Assembly (NCBI RefSeq): GCF_000717745.1
Contig: NZ_JOBH01000021.1
Coordinates: 43,964 to 107,963 of the forward strand
DNA length: 64,000 bases
Source of the DNA: Streptomyces violens
GTDB taxonomy: Bacteria > Actinomycetota > Actinomycetes > Streptomycetales > Streptomycetaceae
Direction: 5' to 3'
Positions 38,083-46,919 of this stretch are shown in pieces. The notes beneath the pieces were generated by a model that was not told where the DNA came from, searched no databases, and saw only the letters and a program-made list of their open reading frames with translations. The translations under genes and the position numbers were made by a program. How positions within the stretch are numbered: the stretch's first letter is position 1; each line of letters begins with the position of its first letter.

Positions 38083-39246
38083 ATGGGTACGGGCAGTGGT
38101 TCTGGTTCCGGTTCCGGTTCCGGTTCCGGTTCCGGTCGTACGGGGGTGTGGCTGATCGGCGCGCGCGGGTCGGTCGCGACGACCGTGGTCGCAGGGTGCG
38201 CCGCACTCGCCGCCGGGCTGCACGAGCCGACCGGCATGGTCACCGAGACCGCCGCGTTCGCCGACGTCCCACTGCCGCCGCTCGCCTCGCTGGTCTTCGG
38301 CGGCCATGACATCACGTCCTGCCCGCTGCCGAAGCGGGCCGAGCAGCTCGCCGCGGGCGGCGTCCTGCCACACGGCCTGCCGCGTTCGGTACATGCCGAA
38401 CTCGCCGCCGCTGACGCCGAGATACGCCCGGGTGGGCCGCAGCCGGGCGACACCCGCGACGACGAAGCACTGGCTGCTGCCTTCGCCACGGACCTGCGCA
38501 CTTTCCGCAAGGCGCATGGTCTGGAGCGGGTGGTCGTGATCAACGTGGCGTCCACGGAGCCGGCAGCGAGCAACGCGGAGGCCGAACGCCTTCCGGCCAG
38601 CTCCCTCTACGCGCTCGCCGCCCTCCGCGCCGGCTGCTCGTACGTCAACTTCACGCCTTCCAGCGGCCTCCACCATCCCCTCCTCCGCGACATGGCCCGC
38701 TGCAGCGGCCTCCCGTACGCGGGCCGGGACGGCAAGACCGGCCAGACGCTCCTCCGCGCCGCCCTCGCACCGATGCTGGCGCAGCGCGCGCTGAACGTAC
38801 GCGCCTGGTCCGGTACGAACCTGCTCGGCGGGGGAGACGGCGCCGCACTCGCCGACCCGGCCGCCGCTGCCGCGAAGAACGCGGGCAAGGCCGCCGTACT
38901 CCGCGACACCCTCGGCGAACTCCCGCCCGGCGACCTCCACATCGACAACGTCCCGGCACTCGGCGACTGGAAGACGGCGTGGGACCACATCGCGGTCGAC
39001 GGCTTCCTCGGCAGCCGGGTGATCCTCCAGACCATCTGGCAGGGCTGCGACTCGGCGCTCGCCGCCCCGCTCGTACTGGACCTGGCCCGCCTGGTGGCGG
39101 CCGCACACGCGGCCGGCCTCAGCGGCCCGCTCCCCGGCCTCGGTTTCTACTTCAAGGACCCGGACAACGGCCCGGCCGCCCTCTCGGACCAGTACACGGC
39201 CCTCACCACCACCTTCGCCACCCAACTCCGGGAGGCGCACAGATGA
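38083..39246 (+). CDS. Inositol-3-phosphate synthase-like protein (SCO3243 type)
   Basis: 387 residues from ATG 38083 with GAGAGGAG 8 nt upstream (an in-frame GTG at 38053 overlapping the ThuA stop is the alternative). After an unusual N-terminal (Gly-Ser)n run, the NAD-binding motif VWLIGARGSVATTVVAG begins; then NVASTEPAA, YVNFTPSSGLHHP, GKTGQTLLRAALAPML, WSGTNLLGGGDG, and the WDHIAVDGFLG/CDSALAAPLVLDL blocks of myo-inositol-1-phosphate synthase. It would cyclise glucose 6-phosphate or an analogue. It occupies the position where other ebo clusters carry a different sugar-phosphate cyclase (EboD, 3-dehydroquinate-synthase-like). Confidence 0.87.
   Translation: MGTGSGSGSGSGSGSGSGRTGVWLIGARGSVATTVVAGCAALAAGLHEPTGMVTETAAFADVPLPPLASLVFGGHDITSCPLPKRAEQLAAGGVLPHGLPRSVHAELAAADAEIRPGGPQPGDTRDDEALAAAFATDLRTFRKAHGLERVVVINVASTEPAASNAEAERLPASSLYALAALRAGCSYVNFTPSSGLHHPLLRDMARCSGLPYAGRDGKTGQTLLRAALAPMLAQRALNVRAWSGTNLLGGGDGAALADPAAAAAKNAGKAAVLRDTLGELPPGDLHIDNVPALGDWKTAWDHIAVDGFLGSRVILQTIWQGCDSALAAPLVLDLARLVAAAHAAGLSGPLPGLGFYFKDPDNGPAALSDQYTALTTTFATQLREAHR
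38098..38133. repeat. Hexanucleotide repeat encoding an N-terminal Gly-Ser tract
   Basis: Six tandem copies of GGTTC(T/C), coding for (GS)n just after the start of the inositol-phosphate-synthase-like gene. A length-variable microsatellite inside a coding region. Confidence 0.8.
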
Positions 39247-40433
39247 TCCCTCTTCCACGGTTCCTCCGTACGGGCGGGGCGGCTTCGGCGTTGGCTTCGA
39301 CACCCGCTTCGGTTTCGGCCTCAGCGTCCGCTTCGGTGCCGGCGGTGCCAGCGGTGCCTATGGCGTCGGCATCGGCAGCGTCCATGTCGCGCCGCCCGGG
39401 CGGCAAGGGCCGTCCCCGCCACTCGCTCCGCGCCTGGGCGGAGCTGCTGCGGATCTCCGCACCGGCCAGCGTCCCCGGCGACCTCCTCGCCGGGGCCGCG
39501 GCCGCAGGGCTGCGCCCCAACGCCCGTACCGCGCTGGCCGCCTGCTCCTCCCTCTGCCTGTACGAAGCCGGCATGGCCCTGAACGACTGGGCCGACCGCG
39601 ACATCGACGCCCTCGAACGCCCGCACCGCCCCATCCCCTCCGGTCGCATCACCCCTGGCGCAGCCCTCGCCGCGGCCGGCGGGCTGACGGCGGCGGGCCT
39701 GGCGTGCGCGGCGGCGGCCGGCCGCCCGGCCCTGGCCACCGCCACGGCCCTGGCCGTCACCGTCTGGGCCTACGACCTGCACCTCAAGAACACTCCCTTC
39801 GGCCCCACCGCCATGGCCTGCGCCCGAGCCCTCGACCTCCTCCAGGGCGCGGTCGCAACAACGGGCAGGGGCAGCGGTGCGAGTACGGGCGCTGCTGTGG
39901 GCGCGGGCGCCGACGCTGCTGTCCCTCATCCGCACACAACCGCGGCTCTCCGCGCCCTCCCCTCCGCCGCCCTGCTCGGCGCGCACACCTTCACCGTCAC
40001 CACCGTCTCTCGCCGCGAAGCCCAGGGATCCTCCTCGTCCCTCCCCCTCCTCGCCCTCGCAGCCGTAACCGCCCTCGCCAACGCGACAGGCGGCCGCTTG
40101 CCCTCCCACCTCACCCCGAGCGGCACGGCAGCCCCACCACCTGCCCAAGGCGGCAAAGTCACTGCCGGCCGACGACCGACACTCACCCCGGCAACACTCG
40201 CACCCCCACTCCTCGCCGCGGGCTACGCGGCCACCGCCGCTCGCCCCCTCCTCGTTGCCGCGCTCAACCCGTCACCCCATTTCCTCCAGCGGGCCGTAGG
40301 CGGCGGCATCCGCGCGATGATCCCGCTGCAGGCGGCCCTCGCCGCGCGAGCCGGTGCGCCGGCCACCGGCGCCGCCGTGCTCGCGCTCATCCCCGTCGCC
40401 CGGCGCCTGTCCCGAAAGGTCAGCCCGACATGA
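39243..40433 (+). CDS. SCO3242-family UbiA prenyltransferase (EboC-like)
   Basis: 396 residues, ATGA overlap with the Ino1-like gene. Integral membrane protein with ~8 helices. UbiA signature 1 is N114-D-W-A-D-R-D-I-D122 followed by LERPHRPIPSG; a second block VWAYDLHLKNTPFGPTAMA follows. The first ~48 residues are an Ala/Ser/Val low-complexity tract, so ATGs at codons 40 or 48 may be the real start. A central Gly/Ala/Ser-rich loop and a Pro-rich loop are also expanded. EboC homologues are thought to attach a prenyl or lipid anchor to the cluster's precursor so that it can cross the membrane. Confidence 0.85.
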   Translation: MIPLPRFLRTGGAASALASTPASVSASASASVPAVPAVPMASASAASMSRRPGGKGRPRHSLRAWAELLRISAPASVPGDLLAGAAAAGLRPNARTALAACSSLCLYEAGMALNDWADRDIDALERPHRPIPSGRITPGAALAAAGGLTAAGLACAAAAGRPALATATALAVTVWAYDLHLKNTPFGPTAMACARALDLLQGAVATTGRGSGASTGAAVGAGADAAVPHPHTTAALRALPSAALLGAHTFTVTTVSRREAQGSSSSLPLLALAAVTALANATGGRLPSHLTPSGTAAPPPAQGGKVTAGRRPTLTPATLAPPLLAAGYAATAARPLLVAALNPSPHFLQRAVGGGIRAMIPLQAALAARAGAPATGAAVLALIPVARRLSRKVSPT

Positions 40434-41383
40434 CCTCGACGCCCCCGCCGGTGCCCTCGACGTCGCCCCCCTCGCCGGAAGCGCCGCCCCTCCGCCTCGC
40501 CTACGGAACCAACGGCCTCACCGACCTCCGCCTGACCGACGCCCTCACCCTCCTCTCCGACCTCGGCTACGACGGCGTCGCGCTCACCCTCGACCACATG
40601 CACCTCGACCCCCTCGCCCCGGGCCTGGCCGCCCGCACGGCACGGGTGGCCGACACCCTGCGCGACACGGGCCTCGCCGTAGCGATCGAGACCGGCGCCC
40701 GCTACGTACTCGACCCCCGCCGCAAACACCACCCCACTCTCATCGACCCCGACCCGGACGCCCGCGCCGCCCGCACCGACCTGCTGCGCACCGCCGTACG
40801 CGTCGGCGCCGACCTGGGCGCCACCGCCGTCCACTGCTTCAGCGGCGTACGCGACCCCGGCAGCACGGACGCCGACTCCTGGCAGCGCCTCGCCGCCGCC
40901 CTTGCCCCCGTCGCCGCGGCAGCCTCGGACACCGGCTTACCGCTCGCCGTAGAACCGGAACCCGGCCACCTCCTCTCCGACCTCGCCGGCTTCCACCACC
41001 TCCGTACGGTCATGGGCGCGCCCGACCCGGACGTACTCGGGCTGACCCTCGACATCGGCCACTGCCAGTGCCTGGAACCGGTCCCGCCCGCCGACTGCAT
41101 CCGTGCCGCCGCGCCGTGGACCCGGCACGTCCAGCTGGAAGACATGTGCCGGGGCGTCCACGAACACTTGCCCTTCGGCGACGGCGAGATCGACTTCCCG
41201 CCGGTACTCGCCGCCCTCCGCGACACGGCCTACCGAGGCCTGGTCAGTGTCGAGCTGCCCCGCCACTCCCACGCCGGCCCCGAACTGGCACGCACCTCCC
41301 TCGACTTCCTCCGCTCCCACCTCCTCTCCTCGTCCCCTCAGGCCGCCGCCCTGGCCGGGCGCGTAGGAGGTGCCCCGTGTTGA
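40430..41383 (+). CDS. Sugar phosphate isomerase/epimerase (TIM barrel) of the ebo cluster
   Basis: 317 residues, ATGA overlap with the prenyltransferase. After a Pro/Ser-rich start: LAYGTNGLTDLRLTDALTLLSDLGYDGVALT, PLAVEPEPGHLL (metal Glu), LGLTLDIGHCQC, HVQLEDMCRGVHEHLPFGDGEIDFPPVL and GLVSVELPRHSH. The D-x-C-R-G-V-H-E-H-L-P-F-G-D-G-E block is typical of the AP-endonuclease-2-like family with a trinuclear or dinuclear metal site. Probably acts on the product of the Ino1-like synthase or a prenylated form. Confidence 0.87.
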   Translation: MTSTPPPVPSTSPPSPEAPPLRLAYGTNGLTDLRLTDALTLLSDLGYDGVALTLDHMHLDPLAPGLAARTARVADTLRDTGLAVAIETGARYVLDPRRKHHPTLIDPDPDARAARTDLLRTAVRVGADLGATAVHCFSGVRDPGSTDADSWQRLAAALAPVAAAASDTGLPLAVEPEPGHLLSDLAGFHHLRTVMGAPDPDVLGLTLDIGHCQCLEPVPPADCIRAAAPWTRHVQLEDMCRGVHEHLPFGDGEIDFPPVLAALRDTAYRGLVSVELPRHSHAGPELARTSLDFLRSHLLSSSPQAAALAGRVGGAPC

Positions 41384-42141
41384 CCCCCGACCCGCCCCCC
41401 GACGACCCCTGGATCACCCGCCTCGACAAGGCACTCCGCGACCGCCTCGGCGACACCGCCCGCACCTGGCTCGACGAGGCGCTGACCGAGGCCTTGAACG
41501 AGGCCACCTCGCCGGCCCCGGCCGCTCCTCCCCGCTGGGAGGCCCGATTCGCCTCCGCCGGCCGGCACTGCGTGCGGAGAGAACCGCCGCATCATGCCGA
41601 CCCGGAGGCCGCCGAGGCCGCGCGGGTGCTGATCCTGTGCGCCGCCCGCGCCGACGGCGCCACCGTCACCCGGCTGTACGAGCACGGCACGGCCGCCGAA
41701 CGCCGGGCCGTACTCCTCGCACTGTCGCGGCTGCCGTTGAGTACGGACGGCCACGCCGGCCTCCCGCTCATCGAGGACGCCCTGCGGACCAATGACACGC
41801 GGCTGGTCGCCGCGGCCGTGGGCCCGTACGCCGCACGGCACCTCGATGCGCACGCTTGGCGGCACGCCGTACTCAAGTGCCTGTTCACCGGGGTATCGGT
41901 GGACGCCGTCGCCGGTCTCGCCGAACGCTCCCGCGGCGACGCCGAACTCGCCCGCATGCTCGGCGACTACGCCCGGGAACGCACCTCAGCCGGCCGTCCC
42001 GTACCCGACGATCTCCCTCGCGTTCTCACACTCACCCAGCTGTCCCCCCTGTCCGCCGACGCACCCGCCGGCCTGCCCAATGACGCCTCCGCCGGCCCGT
42101 CCGGCCACGCGTCCGCCGATCCGTCCCCCGAGGAGGCGTAA
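41377..42141 (+). CDS. eboA: EboA domain-containing protein
   Basis: 254 residues from GTG 41377 (GGAGG 6 nt upstream), overlapping the previous stop. Helical, soluble, HEAT-like: RAVLLALSRLPL, LIEDALRTNDTRLVAAAVGPYAARHLDAHAWRHAVLKCLFTGVSVDAVAGL is the recognisable EboA core. The last ~40 residues are Ala/Pro/Ser low-complexity. No enzymatic motif; EboA is a conserved cluster component of unknown biochemical role found from cyanobacteria to pseudomonads. Confidence 0.82.
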   Translation: MLTPDPPPDDPWITRLDKALRDRLGDTARTWLDEALTEALNEATSPAPAAPPRWEARFASAGRHCVRREPPHHADPEAAEAARVLILCAARADGATVTRLYEHGTAAERRAVLLALSRLPLSTDGHAGLPLIEDALRTNDTRLVAAAVGPYAARHLDAHAWRHAVLKCLFTGVSVDAVAGLAERSRGDAELARMLGDYARERTSAGRPVPDDLPRVLTLTQLSPLSADAPAGLPNDASAGPSGHASADPSPEEA

Positions 42142-42146
42142 CCCCG

Positions 42147-42995
42147 ATGCGTATCTTCGATCCGCACATCCACATGACCTCCCGCACCACCGACGACTAC
42201 GAGGCCATGTACGCGGCGGGCGTGCGTGCCCTCGTCGAGCCGGCCTTCTGGCTGGGGCAGCCGCGGACCTCACCGGCGAGCTTCTTCGACTATTTCGACT
42301 CCCTTCTAGGCTGGGAGCCCTTCCGGGCCGCCCAGCACGGCATCGCCCATCACTGCACCATCGCGCTCAACCCCAAAGAGGCGAACGACCCCCGCTGTAC
42401 CCCCGTACTCGACGAACTGCCCCGCTACCTCGTAAAAGACTCGGTCGTCGCCGTCGGCGAGATCGGCTACGACTCGATGACCCCGGCCGAGGACACCGCC
42501 CTGGCCGCTCAGCTCCAACTGGCCGCGGACCACGGCCTCCCGGCCCTCGTCCACACCCCCCACCGCGACAAGGCCGCCGGGCTCAAACGCACCCTCGACG
42601 TCCTGCGCGAATCCGACCTTCCTCCCGATCGCGTCGTCCTGGACCATCTCAATGAAACAACCGTAGGGGATGCCACTGACAGTGGCTGCTGGCTGGGCTT
42701 TTCCATCTATCCGGACACCAAGATGGACCCGGAACGGATGGTGCGGATCCTCCGCGTGCACGGCACGGAGCGGGTGCTCGTCAACTCCGCCGCGGACTGG
42801 GGCCGCAGCGACCCGCTCAAGACCCGGCACGTCGGCGAGGCGATGCTCGCCGCCGGATTCTCCGACGACGACGTGGACCAGGTGCTGTGGCGCAACCCCG
42901 TCGCCTTCTACGGCCAGAGCGGCCGACTCTCCCTCGACATCACCGACCCCGGCGTCCTCCACGAGGGCAACTCCATCCTCCGCGGCGGGGAATGA
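42147..42995 (+). CDS. eboB: TatD-like metal hydrolase, EboB
   Basis: 282 residues, 5 bp after eboA. Amidohydrolase barrel: RIFDPHIHMTSRTTDDYEAM with the DxHxH metal motif at the N-terminus, VVAVGEIGYDS (Glu ligand), ALVHTPHRDKAAGLKR (His ligand), VVLDHLNETT (His) and VLVNSAADWGRSDPL (Asp). Diverges from DNA-repair TatD by its interior. In ebo clusters it is assumed to hydrolyse a phosphate or other ester of the transported precursor. Coupled within the co-directional block. Confidence 0.87.
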   Translation: MRIFDPHIHMTSRTTDDYEAMYAAGVRALVEPAFWLGQPRTSPASFFDYFDSLLGWEPFRAAQHGIAHHCTIALNPKEANDPRCTPVLDELPRYLVKDSVVAVGEIGYDSMTPAEDTALAAQLQLAADHGLPALVHTPHRDKAAGLKRTLDVLRESDLPPDRVVLDHLNETTVGDATDSGCWLGFSIYPDTKMDPERMVRILRVHGTERVLVNSAADWGRSDPLKTRHVGEAMLAAGFSDDDVDQVLWRNPVAFYGQSGRLSLDITDPGVLHEGNSILRGGE

Positions 42996-43010
42996 GGAGG
43001 CGGCGGACCG

Positions 43011-44258
43011 ATGCGCTTCCGGCACCCCGACGGCTCCACCGTCCACCTCGCGTACTGCACCAACGTCCACCCCGCCGAGACGCTCGACGGCGTACTCGCC
43101 CAGCTGCGCGACCACTGCGAGCCCGTACGCAAACGGCTGGGCCGGGACCGGCTCGGCATCGGGCTGTGGCTCGCCCGCGCGGCGGCCCGCGCGCTGACCT
43201 CCGACCCCGTCGCTCTCCGCCGGCTGCGCCGGGAGCTGGACACGCGCGGCCTCGAGGTCGTCACGCTCAACGGGTTCCCCTACGAAGGTTTCGGTGACAG
43301 CCACGTCAAGTACCGGGTCTACCGGCCCGACTGGACCGAACCGGCCCGGCTGGAGTACACGGCCGACCTCGCACGACTGCTGACCGTGCTGCTGCCGGAC
43401 GATGCCGCCGAGGGCACCATCTCCACCCTTCCGCTCGCCTGGCGCACGGATTTCGATGAGCACCGGCGTGCGACCGCCCTGGCCGCGCTCCGCACCCTCG
43501 CCGCGCGCCTGGACGCGCTCCAGGACACCACCGGCCGCAGCATCCGCGTCGGCCTGGAGCCGGAGCCCGGCTGCACGATCGAGACCCTGGCCGATGCCCT
43601 CGGCGCGCTGACCGGCGCGGCGGACGTGCCCACCCACCGCATCGGCGTCTGCGTCGACACCTGTCACCTCGCCACCTCCTTCGAGGAACCGGGCCCGGCC
43701 CTCGACGCGCTGCACCGGGCGGGCATCCCGGTCGTCAAGACGCAGCTGTCCGCCGCGCTGCACGCCGAGCACCCCGAACAGGCCGACGTCCGCGCCGCGC
43801 TCGGCGCCTTCGCCGAACCGCGCTTCCTGCACCAGACCCGCACCCGCACCGAGCAGGGCGAACTCCTCGCGACCGACGACCTCGACGAGGCGCTCGGCGG
43901 GACACAGGGGCCCGCCGCCGTGCCTGGCCTTCCCGCTGCCGGGCCTGGCCTGCCGGCCGCCGAGCCAGGTCTGCCCACCACCACCCCCTGGCGCGCCCAC
44001 TTCCACGTACCGCTGCACGCGTCGCCGCAGCCCCCGCTCACCTCGACCCTCCCCGTGCTCCAGGACACCCTCGCCCGCCTCGTCGGCCCGGCCGCGCCGC
44101 CGCGCACCCACCACCTGGAGGTCGAGACGTACACCTGGCAGGCCCTGCCGCCCGAGCTGCGGCCGCGCACCCGCGCCCGGCTCGCCGACGGCATCGCCGC
44201 CGAACTCGCCCTCGCTCGCGACCTGCTGACCGACCTCGGCCTCAAGGAGCTGCCATGA
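43011..44258 (+). CDS. eboE: Metabolite traffic protein EboE
   Basis: 415 residues, 15 bp after eboB. TIM-barrel protein: STVHLAYCTNVHPAETLDGVLAQL is the EboE opening, followed by VVTLNGFPYEGFGD, VGLEPEPGCTIETLADALGAL (metal-site Glu), GVCVDTCHLATSFEEPGPAL and TAPPRTHHLEVETYTWQALP-like text (here AAPPRTHHLEVETYTWQALP). Internally there is a Gly/Leu/Pro repeat PGLPAAGPGLPAAEPGLP (~residues 305-323). EboE is conserved in ebo/edb clusters and needed for precursor delivery to the periplasm in the scytonemin system. Confidence 0.88.
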   Translation: MRFRHPDGSTVHLAYCTNVHPAETLDGVLAQLRDHCEPVRKRLGRDRLGIGLWLARAAARALTSDPVALRRLRRELDTRGLEVVTLNGFPYEGFGDSHVKYRVYRPDWTEPARLEYTADLARLLTVLLPDDAAEGTISTLPLAWRTDFDEHRRATALAALRTLAARLDALQDTTGRSIRVGLEPEPGCTIETLADALGALTGAADVPTHRIGVCVDTCHLATSFEEPGPALDALHRAGIPVVKTQLSAALHAEHPEQADVRAALGAFAEPRFLHQTRTRTEQGELLATDDLDEALGGTQGPAAVPGLPAAGPGLPAAEPGLPTTTPWRAHFHVPLHASPQPPLTSTLPVLQDTLARLVGPAAPPRTHHLEVETYTWQALPPELRPRTRARLADGIAAELALARDLLTDLGLKELP

Positions 44259-45685
44259 CCGCGCACGAGAGCAGCCCCGCGGACGCCGCCGCGCCGCACG
44301 CCGACGCCGCGCCGCCGCAGCCCCTCCTCGTCCTCGACGTCGTCGGCCTCACCCCTCGGCTTCTCGACCACATGCCGCACCTCAAGGCGCTGGCCGCGGC
44401 CGGCTCGTACACCCCGCTGCGTACCGTCCTCCCGGCCGTCACCTGCACCGTCCAGTCGACCTTCCTCACCGGCGCGCCGCCCTCCCAGCACGGCATCGTC
44501 GGCAACGGCTGGTACTTCCGCGACGTCGGCGAGGTCCACCTCTGGCGGCAGCACAACGCGCTCGTCGGCGGCGACAAGCTCTGGGACGCCGCCCGCCGCG
44601 CCCACCCGGGCTACACCGTCGCCAACATCTGCTGGTGGTACGCCATGGGCGCGGACGTCGACTGGACCGTCACGCCCCGGCCCATCTACTACGCCGACGG
44701 CCGCAAGGAACCCGACTGCTACACCCGACCGCCCGCCCTCCATGACGAGCTGACCGAACTGCTCGGTCCCTTCCCGCTCTTCACCTACTGGGGGCCCACG
44801 GCCTCTCTCGCCTCCTCCCAGTGGATCACCGACGCCAGTCGTCACATCCTGCGCACCCGCCACCCCGACCTCACTCTCACCTACCTCCCGCACCTCGACT
44901 ACGACCTCCAGCGCTACGGTCCCGACGACCCCCGCTCGCACGCGGCCGCGGCCGCACTCGACGCGGTCATCGCGCCCCTCCTCGACGACGCCCGCGCGGC
45001 CGGCGTCACGGTCGTCGCCCTCTCCGAGTACGGCATCACCCGCGCCCGCCGCCCCGTCGACATCAACCGCGCGCTGCGCCGGGCCGGGCTGCTGGAGGTG
45101 CACACCCAGGACGGGATGGAGTACCTCGACCCGACCGCGTCCCGTGCCTTCGCCGTCGCGGACCACCAAATCGCGCACGTCTACGTACGCCGCCCCGAAG
45201 ACCTCGACGCGACCCGGGAAGCCCTCGCGGACCTGCCGGGGCTCGGCGAACTCCTCGACGACGCGGGCAAGAAGCAGCACGGGCTGGACCATCCACGCGC
45301 CGGCGAACTCGTCGCCGTCGCAGAACCCGACGCGTGGTTCACGTACTACTACTGGCTCGACGACGCCCGGGCGCCGGACTTCGCACGCCTCGTCGAGATC
45401 CACCGCAAGCCCGGCTACGACCCCGCCGAGCTCTTCATGGACCCGCGCGACCCCTACGTACGGCTACGCGCCGCCACCGCGCTCGCCCGCAAGAAGACCG
45501 GCATGCGCTACCGCATGGCCGTCGTCCCCCTCGATCCCGAGCCCGTGCGCGGCAGTCACGGGCGTATCCCGGACCACGAGGACGACGGACCCGTCCTGAT
45601 CTGTTCCACCGCAGGCACGCTCACCACCCCCCTCGCTGCGACCGACGTGAAGTCCTTGCTCCTCAAGCTTGCCGCACGGCACTGA
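44255..45685 (+). CDS. eboF: Alkaline phosphatase superfamily nucleotide pyrophosphatase/phosphodiesterase, EboF
   Basis: 476 residues, ATGA overlap with eboE. NPP/AP fold: LLVLDVVGLTPRLLDHMPHL (metal Asp), PAVTCTVQSTFLTGAPPSQHGIVGNGWY with the nucleophile Thr, LPHLDYDLQRYGPDDP (Asp/His ligands), VVALSEYGITRARRPVDINRALR, and LDHPRAGELVAVAEPDAWF. No signal peptide is visible, so it is probably cytoplasmic. In ebo clusters it is thought to cleave a phosphodiester or pyrophosphate linkage, e.g. in a nucleotide- or lipid-linked intermediate. Confidence 0.87.
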   Translation: MTAHESSPADAAAPHADAAPPQPLLVLDVVGLTPRLLDHMPHLKALAAAGSYTPLRTVLPAVTCTVQSTFLTGAPPSQHGIVGNGWYFRDVGEVHLWRQHNALVGGDKLWDAARRAHPGYTVANICWWYAMGADVDWTVTPRPIYYADGRKEPDCYTRPPALHDELTELLGPFPLFTYWGPTASLASSQWITDASRHILRTRHPDLTLTYLPHLDYDLQRYGPDDPRSHAAAAALDAVIAPLLDDARAAGVTVVALSEYGITRARRPVDINRALRRAGLLEVHTQDGMEYLDPTASRAFAVADHQIAHVYVRRPEDLDATREALADLPGLGELLDDAGKKQHGLDHPRAGELVAVAEPDAWFTYYYWLDDARAPDFARLVEIHRKPGYDPAELFMDPRDPYVRLRAATALARKKTGMRYRMAVVPLDPEPVRGSHGRIPDHEDDGPVLICSTAGTLTTPLAATDVKSLLLKLAARH

Positions 45686-45705
45686 CAATCGACCTTGGAG
45701 CCGTT

Positions 45706-46776
45706 ATGACCAGCGACGTTCCCAACCCGCGCACGTCCCGCAACCCCGAGCTCGCGCACCGGCTCGCCCGCCGCGGGTTCCTCGGCGTGGCCGCCGGTGC
45801 CGCCGCGGCCGCCGTCCTCGGCGCGCAGTCGGCCCAGGCCGCCCAGTCCGGCGCGCGCCCTGGCCCCGCCACGACCGACGGCCACCGCCCCGTCGTCCCG
45901 CCCGGCCGTCTCGGCATCCAGCTCTACACACTCCGCGACAAGACCTCGACCCTGGGCTTCGCCAGAGTCTTCGAAGAACTCGCCCGCTATGGGTACGACG
46001 AGGTGGAGTTCGCCGGGTACACCCAGGGCTCGGCCGGTGCCATCACTCTGGCGCAGCTGAAGCGGCTCATGAAGGACAACGGCCTGCGTGGCATCGGAAG
46101 CCACGTCGGCTATTACTCGTCCGACCCCAAGGCGTACACCTTCGCGACCAACCTCACCAAGGTCCTCGACGACGCCCAGGCCCTCGGCCTGCCGTACGTG
46201 GGCACGGCCTCCGGGCCCGACCGCTACGGGAACACCGTCGACGGCTGGAAGCGCGCGGCCGCGGACTTCAATGCCTACGGAGCGGCGGCCAAGGCTCGCG
46301 GCATGCACTTCTACCAGCACAATCACGCGGAGGAGTTCGCCTTCGCCACGGACAACCCGAAGGTGCGGCTCTACGACGTCCTCCTTGCCGAGACCGACCC
46401 CAGCCTCGTGCGCCTCGAAATGGACATCTACTGGGCCTATGTCGCCCAGTACCGTTTCTCCAAGCGCCCGGACGGCACCCCGGCCCCCTTCGAACCGCTC
46501 GACTACGTGCTCGCCGACCCCGCCCGCTACCCGCTCTTCCACGTCAAGGACGGCGAGCACGACGAGGCGGCGCGCGACGGCTACCACATGGTGGACGTGG
46601 GCGACGGCGACATCGACTACCGGCACTTCCTCAGCCGCGTGGGCCGCCTGCCCAACCGCAAGTACCACAACTGGATTGTTGAACGAGACAACGCCGTGGA
46701 CCCCGCCGCCAACCCCGCCGGCTCCCTCACCACGGCCCGCCGCTCGGCTTCCCACCTCCGCCACCTGCGGGGATAG
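45706..46776 (+). CDS. Tat-exported sugar phosphate isomerase/epimerase-like TIM barrel protein
   Basis: 356 residues, 20 bp after eboF. Tat signal ARRGFLGVAAGAAAAAVLGA with cleavage near AQA. Then LGIQLYTLRDKTSTLGFARVFEELARYGYDEVEFAGY, MHFYQHNHAEEFAF, LVRLEMDIYWAYVAQ, PLFHVKDGEHDE and DVGDGDIDYRHFL, i.e. the metal-binding barrel of this family but sent folded outside the membrane. Together with the exported GSDH and ThuA proteins it shows that part of this pathway runs extracytoplasmically, probably on keto-sugar substrates. Confidence 0.88.
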   Translation: MTSDVPNPRTSRNPELAHRLARRGFLGVAAGAAAAAVLGAQSAQAAQSGARPGPATTDGHRPVVPPGRLGIQLYTLRDKTSTLGFARVFEELARYGYDEVEFAGYTQGSAGAITLAQLKRLMKDNGLRGIGSHVGYYSSDPKAYTFATNLTKVLDDAQALGLPYVGTASGPDRYGNTVDGWKRAAADFNAYGAAAKARGMHFYQHNHAEEFAFATDNPKVRLYDVLLAETDPSLVRLEMDIYWAYVAQYRFSKRPDGTPAPFEPLDYVLADPARYPLFHVKDGEHDEAARDGYHMVDVGDGDIDYRHFLSRVGRLPNRKYHNWIVERDNAVDPAANPAGSLTTARRSASHLRHLRG

Positions 46777-46919
46777 CCGCGACTCCGCCGCCGGACGGCC
46801 GGTCGCCGCCTGAGGCAGCCACTCCGTGAGACGGGGTTCCGTCCCTTACGTGCTCCTCGTCCGGGCCGGGTAGTGTGCCCCACGATCACGCACTACCCGA
46901 CCCAGATTGGCGACACCAC

